From the NCBI GenBank assembly GCA_965649825.1, contig OZ287694.1, positions 1,302,001-1,366,000 of the forward strand: a stretch of 64,000 nucleotides of DNA. The letters are read 5' to 3'. Positions 25,239-37,011 of this stretch are shown here, in pieces. A program made the position numbers and the translations under genes. This DNA is from Penicillus capitatus (Eukaryota; Chlorophyta). Each line of letters starts with the position of its first letter. Position 1 is the first letter of the stretch. The notes under the pieces were generated by a model that saw only the letters and a list, made by a program, of their open reading frames with translations, was not told where the DNA came from and did not search any database.

Positions 25239-25740
25239 AACAAGCCAGGAGGACATAAGTGCATTATCTCGTCCAATACATGCGAGATCCGTTAGTGTGG
25301 AATCCAGAAAGACACATTTCTTTCGTAGATCAACGTTGAGGTTCCCTCTTTTGGCAGCGTTCTTTGCTAGATGCACAATAAATGGGGACTGTTTTCATGT
25401 GTTCTTGGAAGCGTTCTGCGAATGCCGTGCACGACGATGTTCAATATCGTCAGCCTATCGGCAAGAACATTGATAACGGTCTATGCTTACACGTCTATAT
25501 TCATTTACTGACTGATTTCTCAGTCCGTAGAAAACTTCATCTGGGTTTTATTGCATATGCTTCGTCTGTGCCCTGCCTGGGCTAGCGACTTTCACTGCAA
25601 CTGCTGCCGGAATGGAGGTAGTATAGAACTCGATGTGCGACGATCGTTGCTTGTTCTTGGCAGAAACTGTCATCATAGATGCAAAACCACAGCATGCAAC
25701 TGTTCTCTGGAAGAGTCTATCACACGACGCGCGTGATGTA
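25239..25740. other. Intergenic remnant containing a deletion junction
   Basis: The end near 25,590-25,738 matches 48,010-48,150 of copy B. At about 25,738 the sequence jumps directly to what in copy B is position 52,040, inside the last exon of the DUF1118 gene. No gene is seen. Confidence 0.65.
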
Positions 25741-25947
25741 GACGCACTGACGACGAATCCAGGCACAGTCACGTCGCTGTCCATTCCGTTTCTGGTGGCG
25801 GCGATCGGCGCTTTGATCTTCATTCCCGGAGACAACCTCGTCGAAGCCATTCTTCGGTACGGAGTGGCTGGATTTCTGGGAACTGGATTTCTGGTGTTCT
25901 TCGCCGGTGGATTCGTTCTTGCCTCACTGCAGGCAGAAGAGGAATGA
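25741..25947 (+). pseudogene. Beheaded DUF1118/RIQ-like gene: last exon only
   Basis: 68 codons and a stop, starting DALTTNPGTVTSL and ending ASLQAEEE. They are nearly identical to the end of the gene at 51,342-52,258 and include both predicted membrane segments. The four upstream exons and the beginning of the last exon are missing, together with the promoter. The open frame continues upstream into unrelated DNA, which is a coincidence of the junction. Confidence 0.82.
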
Positions 25948-26743
25948 GAGACGACAGAGATCACTCACCGAATGCTCGGACGTCGTTGATTGGCTTCGAT
26001 CCATTGGCAGCCCTTTCAGATTCTTTATTGTTTTTTGATGATTGTAGAGTGCGACAGTACTCCTGTGTAAGGTACATTCAGGCCCCGTTGATGATCGTCC
26101 CTGCGATATTGCGAAGATTCATGAAGGATACAGTGATAATGAAAGCCAAGAAACGACGGATGATTAAGAGGAGCAGCATGATGTTGCCGAATAGAAAACA
26201 GTGACGGTACAGAATCGCGGCCGGTTGCCAGCGGCATCGTAACGAGGCAGCAGAGTGATCGAATAGATTAGGACCACCGTCTAAATCAGAACACTCTAAC
26301 AATCGATTACATGAGAGGCAACCAGTAAGACTCCTTTGATGTCAGTGGGTTACATTTCTTGTCATCTTATGGCCGAACAGAATCTACCGGATGCAAAACA
26401 GTCTTCGATTCTGCCGCATCTGATGTTATTCGCATCATTTGTCATGTGAAAGCCTTTCTTCAAGACAATCTGGAATAAGAACAGAGATCGGACAGACTTT
26501 GGGTCTGTTGCGTAGAATTGGAAAAAATAGCATAAAGACAGATGTCTGCAGACTTCAAGGTCGTCAAAAAAAGAGTTAACCTCCAAGCAAAGAACAGAAT
26601 CCGAAACACACTTTATGTGTTTCCCAGGATATCAAACTGCACAGCAGTTTCATGTTTGGCCCCGATCAATCTTCTGTAGAATGCAAGAAAGCGTTTTCGA
26701 TTTTTGTTTGCATTTGTTGTTTTTGTCTTTCATTGCGGCGTTG
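25948..26743. other. Gene-free by confident criteria, with two blocks conserved in copy B
   Basis: Minus-strand frames at 26,078-26,302 (two hydrophobic stretches, NIMLLLLI and FLAFIITVSF) and about 26,400-26,590 (FFDDLEVCR) are retained at 52,387-52,611 and 52,660-52,911. No ATG or complete exon set could be assembled, so this may be an unrecognised multi-exon minus-strand gene or simply duplicated spacer. Confidence 0.45.
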
Positions 26744-29071
26744 TTAGGCTGCTAAACTGTCCACTGAGGCTTGTGTGCGTCGACTAGCGGCCTGGGTCTC
26801 CTTTTTCAGTTCTCTCTTGAGGCTCTTTTCGATCTCACGGATGTTTTCCTCCCACAAATCGCTTTGCTCTCTTCCTGTTCTTTCGACGGGGACCAAATAG
26901 TGAAAGTACTTGCCACTGGATCGCTGACGGATCTTGTTTCTGTAAAGACAGGATCTGAAGAATGGTGCTATCGATGACATCCGTCTGAAGATTGCTCTCC
27001 ATCCAAAGCAGCCACTGTCCAAAAGAAACGATGTGAACACAGCGGAGGCATTTGGCGATGCTAACCGGTGCTCGTCTTCTGACGTGATGTTGCGATGAAT
27101 GATGGAAGACACAACATCGCCTGCTATAGCGGCACGATGCCTGGCCGCCCTAGCCGTTTTGTTGATCTTAGAACGATCGCAGGCACCACCAACAATTACA
27201 AGCAAAAGATTCATCAGAAGAACGGCGCCGAGAAACGCAAAGAAATTATAGGCAAACGCTTTCCATACGTTAACCCACCCTGCCGTCAAACTGATTTCCT
27301 TCATTGCAAGCCACATGTTATCGAACAAAGAGATCTTCGCCAAATAGCCACTGTCCCCGAAAAAGGAGCGGGACAAGCCTCCCGAGCCATGAGAGCAGGT
27401 ATAAAAAATGTATTTGCAATCGCCATCATCTTTCGATTTGCAGAGATCGTGAAGATTGCCGACCTCGATGCCCATCGAAAGTCCAATAATTGCGACAATG
27501 CAATTAAAGTCAAGGTCAAGGATGAAACTCGCCACGAATCCTGAGGAAAATCCGAGAGCTATTTGATTGCAACAACTGACAAGGTTAAAGGCGAAAACGA
27601 ACAAACGATTGAGCATTGACACGAATGGTCTACGACGATCAATTTGTGGGCGCCATCCCACCCCCTAGAAATAAAACACACAAACATTTCATGCAAACCA
27701 AGTGACACGGTGTGCAATGATGCTCACTGTAATCGAGTAAAAAATGCACTCGATAGACATCATGATGGCGACGAATCCCGCGTAGTCTGGTGATCTCGTA
27801 TAACAGACGATGAGATACAACAGAATTGCGACGCTTGGATGGCTAACCATTTAGCACCACAACAACCAATGCATTCAAGCTTCCCTTATGTTTGTTGGCT
27901 TACTAAATCCATGAGCGTCTTGTGACACGTTCAAATAAGTCAACTGTCAGCATAAAGAACAGATAGCTCGTGGTAAACATCCTCACTGATGGTGGTGGAT
28001 CATCTTTGTCTTGCAACCCTCTAGGAATCCAAACAAAACCGAAATAGAATCCACCAGCAATGGCCTCCAATGCAATTAACAATCCAAAGAGCCTGTGGAA
28101 TGAGTTAGCGACCCAGGTGGTGAAGGCTTGCAAGGCTTCGGAATTGACGACTCTCATCGGAATACGTCGTTGGCTTAGAAGTAAGCCAAGGAAGTGATAT
28201 CGGACGCGGCGCTCATTTGGACCAACAGTGTCATCAGACCAGCTTTGACGGACAGAGTGCTGATTGACACAGAGGAACTTGGCAACGGCTTCGACCTGAA
28301 CACCCGACGTCTCATCAAACGCCGTTCGATGTTCTTCGCAGTTCTTTGACCAGAACTCCTTCACTGCTGCACTGTCCAGCGACGTCCAGTCTGTTAGTTT
28401 TTCGTCCGTTGTCATTCCGACTAGACCTTCAGGATTGTCGAACAGAGTAGCAGGCACCATCACTCTGCCATACTCGAAAGAGAAGGCGTCTCTTTTCAAG
28501 TAATCGAGCATGAGATTGGGGAATGTCTGTGTCAGTGGGAGCAAGTAGTTCGTCAGAATGTTGCAGGATTCGTCCACTGTGAACTGTTTGGCCGCAACGC
28601 GATCGAGAACGAACTTTGCGACGAGCATAGAGTCTTGTGCTGTCCCATGGTCTAATGTGACACACTCTCCGATATGGATCGAGACGAATGCATTGCACTC
28701 TCTGGCTTGTTCCAGCAAAATCTCTGCGCAGTCGAAATGGCGGTTCAGGATAGCTTCGCAGATTAGAGGAATTCCATTGTCTGTCAAAGAATAGATCACT
28801 TTCCTCCCATGGGTGGAAATCAGCCTGCACACATAGATATTAACACTTGTGTCACGGCTTCTGTATCTTACTCTTTCGCAGCCTCCTCAGACCACGATCG
28901 AATAGGGATACGCTTATTGTCGATTGTTATACTAGATTGAATATCATCACCCTCGTCTGAAAATAATAATAGAGTGGGGATGCGTTTCGGAGTCGGTCAT
29001 GCTACAGGACCTGTGAGTGGACAGTACAGTGAACTGTCTCGTTTGCTGTGCATTCTGCTGCTTGAACTCAT
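26744..29071 (-). CDS. Divergent TRP-like channel homologue
   Basis: Exons: first exon from ATG 29,071 to 28,872, interrupted by a 54-nt intron (GTCCTG...TTTTCAG) that removes an apparent in-frame stop; then 27,904-28,824, 27,728-27,842 and 26,744-27,664; about 700 residues. It begins with a phase-2 junction into CRLISTHG, the same junction as in the other channels. It shares the FEYGRVMVPATLF, MTTDEKLTDW and FWSKNC module, several membrane segments, and the tail GKYFHYLVPVERTGRE plus coiled coil. The expected pore loop (LG-x-[FI]-[DE]-x-E) is not present. The equivalent position reads MWLAMKEISLTAGW, and S6 lacks the GDTYD end, so it may be a non-conducting or regulatory subunit. The paralogue is at 53,059-55,389. 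Confidence 0.75.
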
Positions 29072-29560
29072 TGTCGTCTGATAGCCAAAGGGGTCTACGA
29101 AAAGCGAGAGTGGCACTGTATTAACAGACGTTCACTGTCGGTTGTGCGACACTTGAGAACGTAGAGCCGGCGGCTCGTCGTCGGAGACAGAAGCAGAAAA
29201 ACTTCGTCGCACGTCTTGCCAAACAGTCTTAAGAGGGAATACTCAAGCAACAACCCTCGCCGAATAAGTACGAAATGTTGTTGCTGCAGTTCAATAGAAC
29301 TTCTCGCCTTCTTGTCCAAATTCGCCATTTATCATCGATCACGAGAAGCTCTTCTGTGCCATTTGTAGCGCGTGCACACGCGGACATTCGCCGCAACTCC
29401 ATTACATCGTATTACGCCGTAGCTGTCCCATCATCGTACGCGTCGTCCGTTTGAGGCATTGCGGGGTACCAGCCGACGTCGGCTAAGTCTGTTGAAGGTC
29501 GCGTTGCTGTCGTCGTCTGTACGTCTTTGATCGAACGTTCTGCTGTCCTCCCCAAAACGA
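29072..29560. other. Divergent intergenic region (channel - / Kelch-protein +)
   Basis: About 490 nt between opposite start codons, conserved in organisation at 55,390-55,859. Both promoters are presumably inside. No TATA-like consensus stands out. Confidence 0.55.
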
Positions 29561-30593
29561 ATGTCTGTGTCTCTTCGTTTTTCGCGCCGCACGCGCAGTA
29601 CTCCTCTAGCTGGTGCCATTCTTCCGATTTCGCCTCAACTGTTCAACGACGTCGTCTGTCACGGTCTTAGCTACAACGTCGACGTCGACCCCGAAACCTT
29701 CTCCGAGCTCAAACGCCTCAACGACACATCCCTTCTCTTCTTCCTCGTTGACTCCGAGCAGGATGGCGATGTCCTGCGCGGTCTCTTTCGACTCGACTCG
29801 CGTCCAGAACTGGACGTCCGTTCCAGTGGCGATGGCTGCTTCGCGACAGTATCCTCAATTTCGTCTCAATCTCGGCGACATGTACGGATCACAGGTTCGC
29901 GTTGTTCGCCTGGAGACGTTGATGGATCTGCCAATTGCCACACTGCGTTGCTCGAGGCCAGACGTCTTTTCATCCGAGAAGACGTGCTTCAGCGATTTGG
30001 AAGAGGAGCAGGTCCAGACGATCTTGTGCGCCATGCGATCGATGGGATCTGCACAGCGACGATCGAACCCACCGCGAATCGCGGACGAACTGACGACCGA
30101 TGCGGGAAGTCTGTCCAAAATGAGGAATGCCCATCAGATGGAGCCGCCATTCAATGCGGATATTCTCTCAATGGCACGCATCCGAGGAAGAGGAAGGCAG
30201 ATAGATGATATCTATCCTCGGTGTCCGATACCAACACAGCCAGAGACATGGAGCGAGTCCCCGGTGAAGGCCGACGTCGATGTCCAGACAACGGAGGATC
30301 CGAGATTGGTGGAGCTGCGCTCACGCAACGCTGTGTTGCAGAAAGAGAACGCAGAACTGAAATCGCAGCTCAGACAAAAGGAGACCAAATTCGAATCTAT
30401 GAAGACGGAAACAGAGAAGATACGTCGAGCACTTTATCGGCAATTCCGTGCAGACTCCTCCTCGTCGAGAGACGCTTCCAATGAGGAAAAGAGTTGCCAG
30501 ACGGATCGAGCTGCGACGCAACACGTGCAACTCCCTTCAACTCCCAGAAAGCGCAGCAGGCGAAGCGTCCAGAATCCTCCCTCCATTGCGTAG
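29561..30593 (+). CDS. Truncated paralogue of the coiled-coil/Kelch protein
   Basis: Exons 29,561-29,780 and 29,827-30,593, 328 residues. It matches the N-terminal half of the gene at 55,860-58,422: MSVSLRFSRRTRSTPLAG start, LFNDVVCHGLSYNVDVD, and a coiled coil around LVELRSRNAVLQKENAELKS. It stops at a TAG (30,591-30,593) where the paralogue has CAG. Homology continues for about 120 nt after the stop and then ends, so the Kelch repeats are gone. It is either a pseudogene or a short protein that kept the coiled coil. The intron differs from the paralogue because of a one-base indel near 29,865. Confidence 0.65.
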
Positions 30594-33282
30594 AGTTCTG
30601 CCGAAATGTCTCCACGCCCAATGGCACGGCCCACGGAATCGAAGCAACGACAGGCGGCGTCCAACATGGGACAGATCTTGTCGCTCCTTTGCCTCCCACT
30701 CCGACGCAGAGAACTTCGTATTGGGCTGGCAGCACCGTCAATCACAGTATTGAGACGTAAGAAACGTGCGATCTGTGCGAAACGCGAATTTGATAGACTG
30801 TGCAGAACCTTGTTTAACAATGAGCAATTGTTCGCACATAGCCCCACTTTTATAACTGAGCATGACGTCATAGTCGCATCATGCTTCCCGTCATGTTTCA
30901 TCTTCGGTCCGGCTTCTCCCTTCTTGTCCCTCGGAGCCATGACACTACTAACAGCGTTTTGTATGTGAATCTTCAGAACACCTTCGAATGCCGCCTCTGC
31001 CGTTTCACTAGACACAGAAAACACCAATCACACACCTGTGGTCGAAGACATCAATATTACTAGGTATAGTAGTGGACACTGCCGCCGTTTTCTGTAGTAT
31101 CGCAAAAGCTTTCTAGGTTTAATTTGGCCGGTACGTCATAAGCATGCTCGGCAAATCTTGTAAGACTGTAGGCAGCCTTGGTAATGGAGAGCTCCGGTTT
31201 CTGCCCATCGGAGTCCTCTTTGGGCAAAAACCACGAATAGCCGTCCTTGATTATTCGTTTGAAGAAACGAACAATCGCTAGTGAGTTGGACTCCATAGGT
31301 TCTTGTCGACAGCAAAGTCGCTATGACGCTTGCAGCGTATCGCTTCGAGGCACCACACTAGGCCTTCGGAAAATGCGCTTCAGAATAGAGCGTCTAGCTT
31401 TGGCAAATTCGTCGGACTGAACGGCCGAGAAACTCCAGAGGGCACGCAGGGAAACAGACGACTGGACTTGAATCAAAGCGCATGGTCTGTTCCTTTATAG
31501 ATTTAAGAATAGCTTCCAGGTTCTCGAGTTGGTCTGCCTCGTTTCTAGGCCGCATACGGCAGAAGCTCAACGTTCTCAGTTTCACAGCACGGCATTAGGA
31601 CCGCATACGCTCAGTCATGCTGCGAATAAACGTCAACGTCATGTTCACGTCCATCAGCACCACAGGACGCACCAAGTCGACCTCGAAAAAACTAAACACG
31701 TTAACCCGGGGACTATCGAAGCGTCACTGGTGCTGTCTCGTCATGAGAAGAGAAGCCACATAAAGATTTCTCGCCTTAGAACTCCCTAGAACCCATGAGG
31801 CACATCCATTGCTAACAGATGACTAATAATTAGAAATAGAACCTGTCTAACATGTATGGGTCTAAAACCAGAAAGGGACACCCCTTTCGCATCCAATCTC
31901 CAGAAGAACTCAATTGTCAAACACAGGATAGAGACACTGTCTTGCTCTAGAGCAGAACATAATTTGCTGTGGAATGGCGGCCGTCCCATACAGAAGGAAG
32001 CACTTCGTAGAGAAGATACCCTTAAAGACTGACTGCATCAAGACAAGGACGAATGGCACAGCACCTCTGTCTGTCGGCAGATGACGCATCGAGGGTATGG
32101 GCCTACTCCTCGCAGGCGCTTGTACGGGAACAGGACAGACAGCCGCCTGAGGACTTCTACGAGCTCTATTCATCCCTCCTGGAATCTCGACATCTGTCCT
32201 TTACATATTCCCAATCTGCATGACTTTCTCTTCCATCCAGTCCTTCGCACGATCGGCGCGCATCCCAAGACGACAAGATAGCCCATCAGATGCACAACAG
32301 ACACTGCGTAGAAATCGAGTGACTCGACGAAAGTAGCTTAGCCGAACGGCAAGACGGAGAGAGTTCACTGTCTTCATCTCGGTCGGACGAGAACGATCAA
32401 AAAATTTGGCCACGGACCTCGTAGAACGCATCAGTGTTCTCGGGCGCTGAAATCCCTCCATTGCGTACAGACTCAAACACCAATCTCCTCTACCTATCAC
32501 GACGAGTTGGAAAGACACTCTGTGAGACTAGGTCGAGCTGTGATCGTGCTGTCGGAGTCTGTGCCGCTCGAAAGCAGTCGTTTCCTAACGCCCTTCTGCG
32601 CGTTTGAGTTTTTCCAGGTGATCGGCACCTGGCAATTCATCTACAACGATCTATCTCGTTACATCAACAGTTGAACAGGTTGGACATTTGGGTATCAAGC
32701 TACAACTAGGTAGAAATGAACGGACAACGGGCTCATGCATTGCGGTGCTGTCTACGTAGTCGTAGCGGGCTCTTCTCTGTGAAGCCGTCCAGATACCCAT
32801 TCTGGGAAATTGTAGAACTTATCAACGCGAGAAAACAATATACATAGATCGTGATCTTCATCAAAAGAATACCCAACGCACCCTGTGACGAAGAATCGTC
32901 TAGAATCGAGGGCAGTTGAAACTTACTCTTATTGTTGATGCACGCGTCGCAGCAAACAGAATATTCAGAAGCAGGAGATTCCTTTAGTCTAGAACCACCC
33001 AATCTTGTGAACCTAACTGTTTCACAGTAGCTTCGAGCACTTGCTCCCTGGATCAACAGTCTGCGCATTCAGTGTTTGAAGGTTGCGTGGCTTACTCCCA
33101 TGACGACGAGGACAGTCAAGAAAACCGCTAAGATCTTCATGATAGGAATCTACGACGGACGACGCTTCCGAAAAGTCAAGCGACACAAGACAAACGCACG
33201 ACGAACAAAACACCGGAGTTCTCTGACCCTTATATACCCATTAAGTGCTATTTCGGACGGCACTGAATCGTTTGATCGCGAA
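30594..33282. other. Gene-poor region
   Basis: The first 120 nt are the tail of Kelch-gene homology. Beyond that only short, mutually overlapping frames are seen (for example 31,060-31,296 - and 31,394-31,585 -), with no recognisable domain and no paralogue in the window. I see no RNA gene. Confidence 0.5.
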
Positions 33283-33490
33283 ACCGAGAAACGTTTTCAG
33301 ACAGCACGACTGTTTTGATCGTAGTTTCGTCAGACAGCACTGATTCAACTGATCGCAGAATCTGATTTCGACGGCATGCGATCTCGACCGAGAAACGTTT
33401 TCAGACAGCACGACTGTTTTGATCGTAGTTTCGTCAGACAGCACTGATTCAACTGATTGCAGTATCTGATTCGACGGCATGCATGCGATC
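33283..33490. repeat. Two tandem copies of a 104-bp unit
   Basis: Units start at 33,283 and 33,387 (each beginning ACCGAGAAACGTTTTCAG) and are almost identical through the CGGCATGCGATC end. A partial third unit precedes them (about 33,254-33,282). No coding capacity. Confidence 0.85.
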
Positions 33491-33513
33491 GCACGAGCTT
33501 AGCTGTCACATCT

Positions 33514-33792
33514 ATGAAGAACTCCCTTCGGCAGCCTGACCTCTGCCTCCCTCACGATGTCCTCTGCATGGACACGTATCTCTCCCTCGCCGTTCTGGCC
33601 AGAGAGACGCGAAGGAGGGCGTTGGCGCCTGAGATGGTAGTCGAGCTTCTCCGCATCATCACGGAGCGCACAGCGAGCCAGCTGAAGTTCCCACTTTTCG
33701 CTGAGGTACTTCGTTTCCTCTTCCGCGAATTTCTCCTCTCTGTCAACAAAGCACCGCCGTCAGCGCTGCCCATACAATTGCGCGGTTCCTGA
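33514..33792 (+). CDS. Hypothetical small helical protein (uncertain)
   Basis: 92 codons from ATG 33,514 (MKNSLRQPD) to a stop at 33,790. The second half is amphipathic-helical (MVVELLRIITERTASQLKF). No family recognised, no paralogue, no intron. It could be a real single-exon gene or chance. Confidence 0.25.
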   Translation: MKNSLRQPDLCLPHDVLCMDTYLSLAVLARETRRRALAPEMVVELLRIITERTASQLKFPLFAEVLRFLFREFLLSVNKAPPSALPIQLRGS

Positions 33793-34849
33793 CTTTTGAA
33801 TGTGTTCGAAGTTTCTTGTGACGAGGGAGACGCCGGTTAAGTTGCGCTCGGCTTCCCTCTTCTTCACAGCTGCGTCCCAAGAAAGGAGCTCCTTATTGAA
33901 GCTACGGACAGGCAAGCACACTGTCGACGGACTCTTTGGACAGACGACGCGCACTTCATGAGTTCTTGACGGTAAGCGACAGCGTCGGATCCCACACGCA
34001 GTTTCTGCAGCCGGCGCGGAGTCAACAAGGGCCACCAACAGAGGAAAGGCTCACCGTCGTGTGGAGTGCATTGCCCAATCGTCGGAGAGCCATTTCCGGA
34101 AACGCGATCGCCAAAGAAATTACAAATAAGCGAACTGCCGGTTGTGACAATACAATTGTGCGCTATGTAGCAGAGGACGAAAACCGCCGCTGCCTGAACA
34201 CGTCCCGTCCGTTTTGCACGCGTTCCCCTTTTCCTAGAGGAAAACGTATGTCATCGGCTTCAACACAGCGAAACGAAACATTCGAAGATGATCTTCCAAG
34301 ATAAATGTGTTCTACCATAGGTGATCCATGCTTGACAGAAGAGGGTCACCAGCAGCTATGAAATGCCGTTGTACTAGATTTGCGACATCTTCGGATTCGT
34401 CGTTGGTGACTCCTCGCTTCCGTCCCACAATCCATCGACAAGAAGAGGAATGCTGAATGAGGTAGTACTCTGCTAATCGAACTCATCTTCTGACATACCC
34501 TGTAGAACATGCCGCGATGTAGAACTGCAATCTATTGTGAAGACGTCATTCGCCGTGACGACGCAGTGCTTATCAAAAGACGAGGCAAGGAATCTATAAA
34601 GGGGTTACAAATCTGGAGAGAATGACATTTCCTGCGGTTTCCATTATCAGATAATCCATTAAGGTGAGGAAATGAGTCCTTCCTTTTACTGGGCCATTAA
34701 AAGCAAACGTCAGTGCGGATACTTTGAATGAACTTAAGAGTAATTAGACTTGTAGCGTTTCTTTCACTGATATGTCATGCACCTACGACAGGGTGGTTTC
34801 GGAGCAAGAGTAAGTAATTCTTGTGTTTGTGTGTATCTCACAGATCGTC
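33793..34849. other. Gene-poor region, becoming AT-richer
   Basis: Only short frames (the longest is 33,936-34,304 +) without recognisable domains. The base composition shifts toward A/T from about 34,300, leading into the retroelement relic. Confidence 0.45.
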
Positions 34850-36100
34850 CGTTAAAATGAGCTGAGACATGGATTAAGACAACACAAATGACACGTTGAC
34901 GTCCGCATCAACGTCCATGCCTCTCTACTGGCATTGGTTCTGCAGAAAACAGGCGCATGAAATCTTCCTTGTCCCACTTGAGGCTTCCTCCTCCACTCGA
35001 GGGTCCAACACCAGAACTGAAATGTTGCGTTGGGAAAGACCATGCGTATCTGCAGTGGTCGCAAAGACAGGCAAATCGACAGTCATACGTTGGTTAAGAG
35101 ATTTATGATGCTCTTCTGCGTTCCAAAGTACTTACTTGTAGACAAAGCAATAGATGAGTTTATGGTAAGCCTTTCAAATTTGTTGACTGAAAAACGTTTG
35201 ATTGAGCCAACAAAAAGTTCGTACGTTTTATTAGTTGTCGTTTGCAAGTCCTTGGGTGCACATACTTCCACGACATCTTAAGCTTCGAAGAGAGGAAGAG
35301 ATTTGCCAGTTCAGTTGTTCGCGAGGTTTGTCATCATGGACCTCAAACCAAGGTATATTCCTTACGCAATCGGCAGCAAAAAAACCCATTCGAGAACTTT
35401 GGATTTATACAAACATGTGTTGCATTTGCGTGACTTGGTGTCCGCAGTCGACGTTATATGCACAATCAGATTCTCGACATTCTTACTAGCTGCCGGTTTG
35501 CAATCCTTTCCTTGAGATTAGAGATCAGCAGTATAGATTTCTCTTTGTTCTATGGGCCTTCGCCGCCGGCCTCTCTGTCAGATTGCATTGGGAGTGCATT
35601 GCCATAAACATGTGCATTAGCTTACGTCGACGATGTCATCGTCAGCGGGTCACAGATGGTAGTCAGGACTTAGCTTTGAGTCTTATACTTGATGAATATC
35701 GAGGGTATAGAGCAGAGATCTAATCTCTCAACAATAAGCATGTCGATTAAACAGCGAGCAGTGACGTTTTAGGTTCTTACATTAAAGCGTGCTTTTTCGT
35801 GCTGTGGCGAATCATCGAACGTGTAGTGGTGGCGTATGCGGCTGTCAGGCCGTAGATCCAACATGGTGTGCTACAACAGGAGATCTGCATGGTATTTTGA
35901 GTACAAGAACAAAGGACAGTAGGAACTACAGATTAAGAGACAGGCCACCACATGACCGACCCCTATCGAATCGAACGTTTAGTGGTATCCCAAGCATTCG
36001 ATTGTTCGACTTATCAAGGTATGTTACGATCCACGCGAGTAAACCTAATTGTCAGTGCCGAGATTTGCGCGATTATTGATACGAGTGATGACTAACACCT
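34850..36100 (+). mobile_element. Degenerate LTR-retroelement (integrase-like and reverse-transcriptase motifs)
   Basis: At about 35,090-35,230 a plus-strand frame reads VPKYLLVDKAIDEF followed by LLTEKRLIEPTKSSY, resembling the LLVD-x-G-x-EF to TS-x-Y core of Ty3/gypsy-class integrases. At about 35,620-35,655 another frame contains AYVDDVIVSGS, the reverse-transcriptase catalytic YVDD box. Frames are broken by many stops and no LTR pair was found. The order integrase before reverse transcriptase is that of Ty1/copia, or of the unusual Gmr1-type Ty3 elements, unless the relic was rearranged. It cannot be active. Confidence 0.5.
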
Positions 36101-37011
36101 TAGATTAGTTACTCATAATAAGGATTGTTGAAGTATTGCGATGATGGCAAGCAAAATTTACATGCCTTAAGCGAAACACCACTGATGGTGACAATACGAT
36201 TGCCGAAGAGAAGAAGTGAGGTCAACAATCCGGGCCTGGATGGTCGTTCGCAATAAGACACGTATAGCTTGTCCACTCCAACTTTACTTCAGGACAGTCA
36301 GTATTCGGCGCTCGATAAAGTGGCCGGGCAAAACTCAGAGAATACCATTCTTGCAGTTATCAAGGTTCCAACAATGGAAGATGGCGGAGCGATGTAGACC
36401 AAGACCATCATGCTTGCGAAATCTAATCAAGTACGTAATAATAGACTTGTTTTGATAACCTGGTGTTCTAGATCTTATTCCATCTTATTCTGAGGCCAAG
36501 ACAGGATAGCCACCACAACACGTCTTATTAGGAAATCCAAGAAACCAATGCACGACGAAACTTGAACATCAGTCTCCCATCTATGGACGACGGAGCGGAA
36601 ACCATTCGGTCCAGTAAAGAGAAATTCTTCTTCACGCTAGCATTACAAGTTGCGGCTTTAATGTACTTCAAGGTGGATAAAGACTGCCGAGACACGGCTT
36701 AAAAACTTTTGGTGCGATGCAGCTTGAGCGTCAACGAGAACAATCGTTAGACAAAGGATGCTCTTCTGTATCTTTAAGATGTCCGTCACACTATTAGGAG
36801 ACAACCTTAACGGGACACTAGAATGGAAATACCTTCCCACATAACTTCCAGTGCCGTTCGATCTTACTACGCTGCGCGAACATCTACCTTACTTCGTCTA
36901 GATAAACTGCGTCGTAAACCATCCCGTATCGCACTTTCACACCGCAACCTGATCAGTCGTCAGGAAACAATGGTCCGAAGTTCTGATTATTGATCGAGCG
37001 CTAACAGGTAG
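36101..37011. other. Gene-poor region upstream of an MFS gene
   Basis: Short frames only (36,216-36,455 +). The last part is presumably the promoter of the transporter starting at 37,012. No homology to the upstream regions of the other two MFS genes was noticed. Confidence 0.45.

Larger units (their letters stand above)
20190..30710. repeat. Copy A of the duplicated unit (direct to about 42,480-57,020)
   Basis: Exon boundaries of the WD40-TRP gene are offset from copy B by exactly 22,284 nt over most exons (for example 20,745 and 43,029, 22,872 and 45,156, 24,598 and 46,882). From the DUF1118 remnant onward the offset is about 26,300, because about 4 kb present in copy B is absent here. Homology ends about 30,710 inside the Kelch-protein gene. 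Confidence 0.88.

Noticed and set aside
28872-29071. Frameshift in the first exon of the divergent channel copy A
   Set aside because: A 54-nt GT...TTTTCAG intron of the same length exists at the matching place in copy B, and removing it gives an intact frame, so no pseudogene call is needed.
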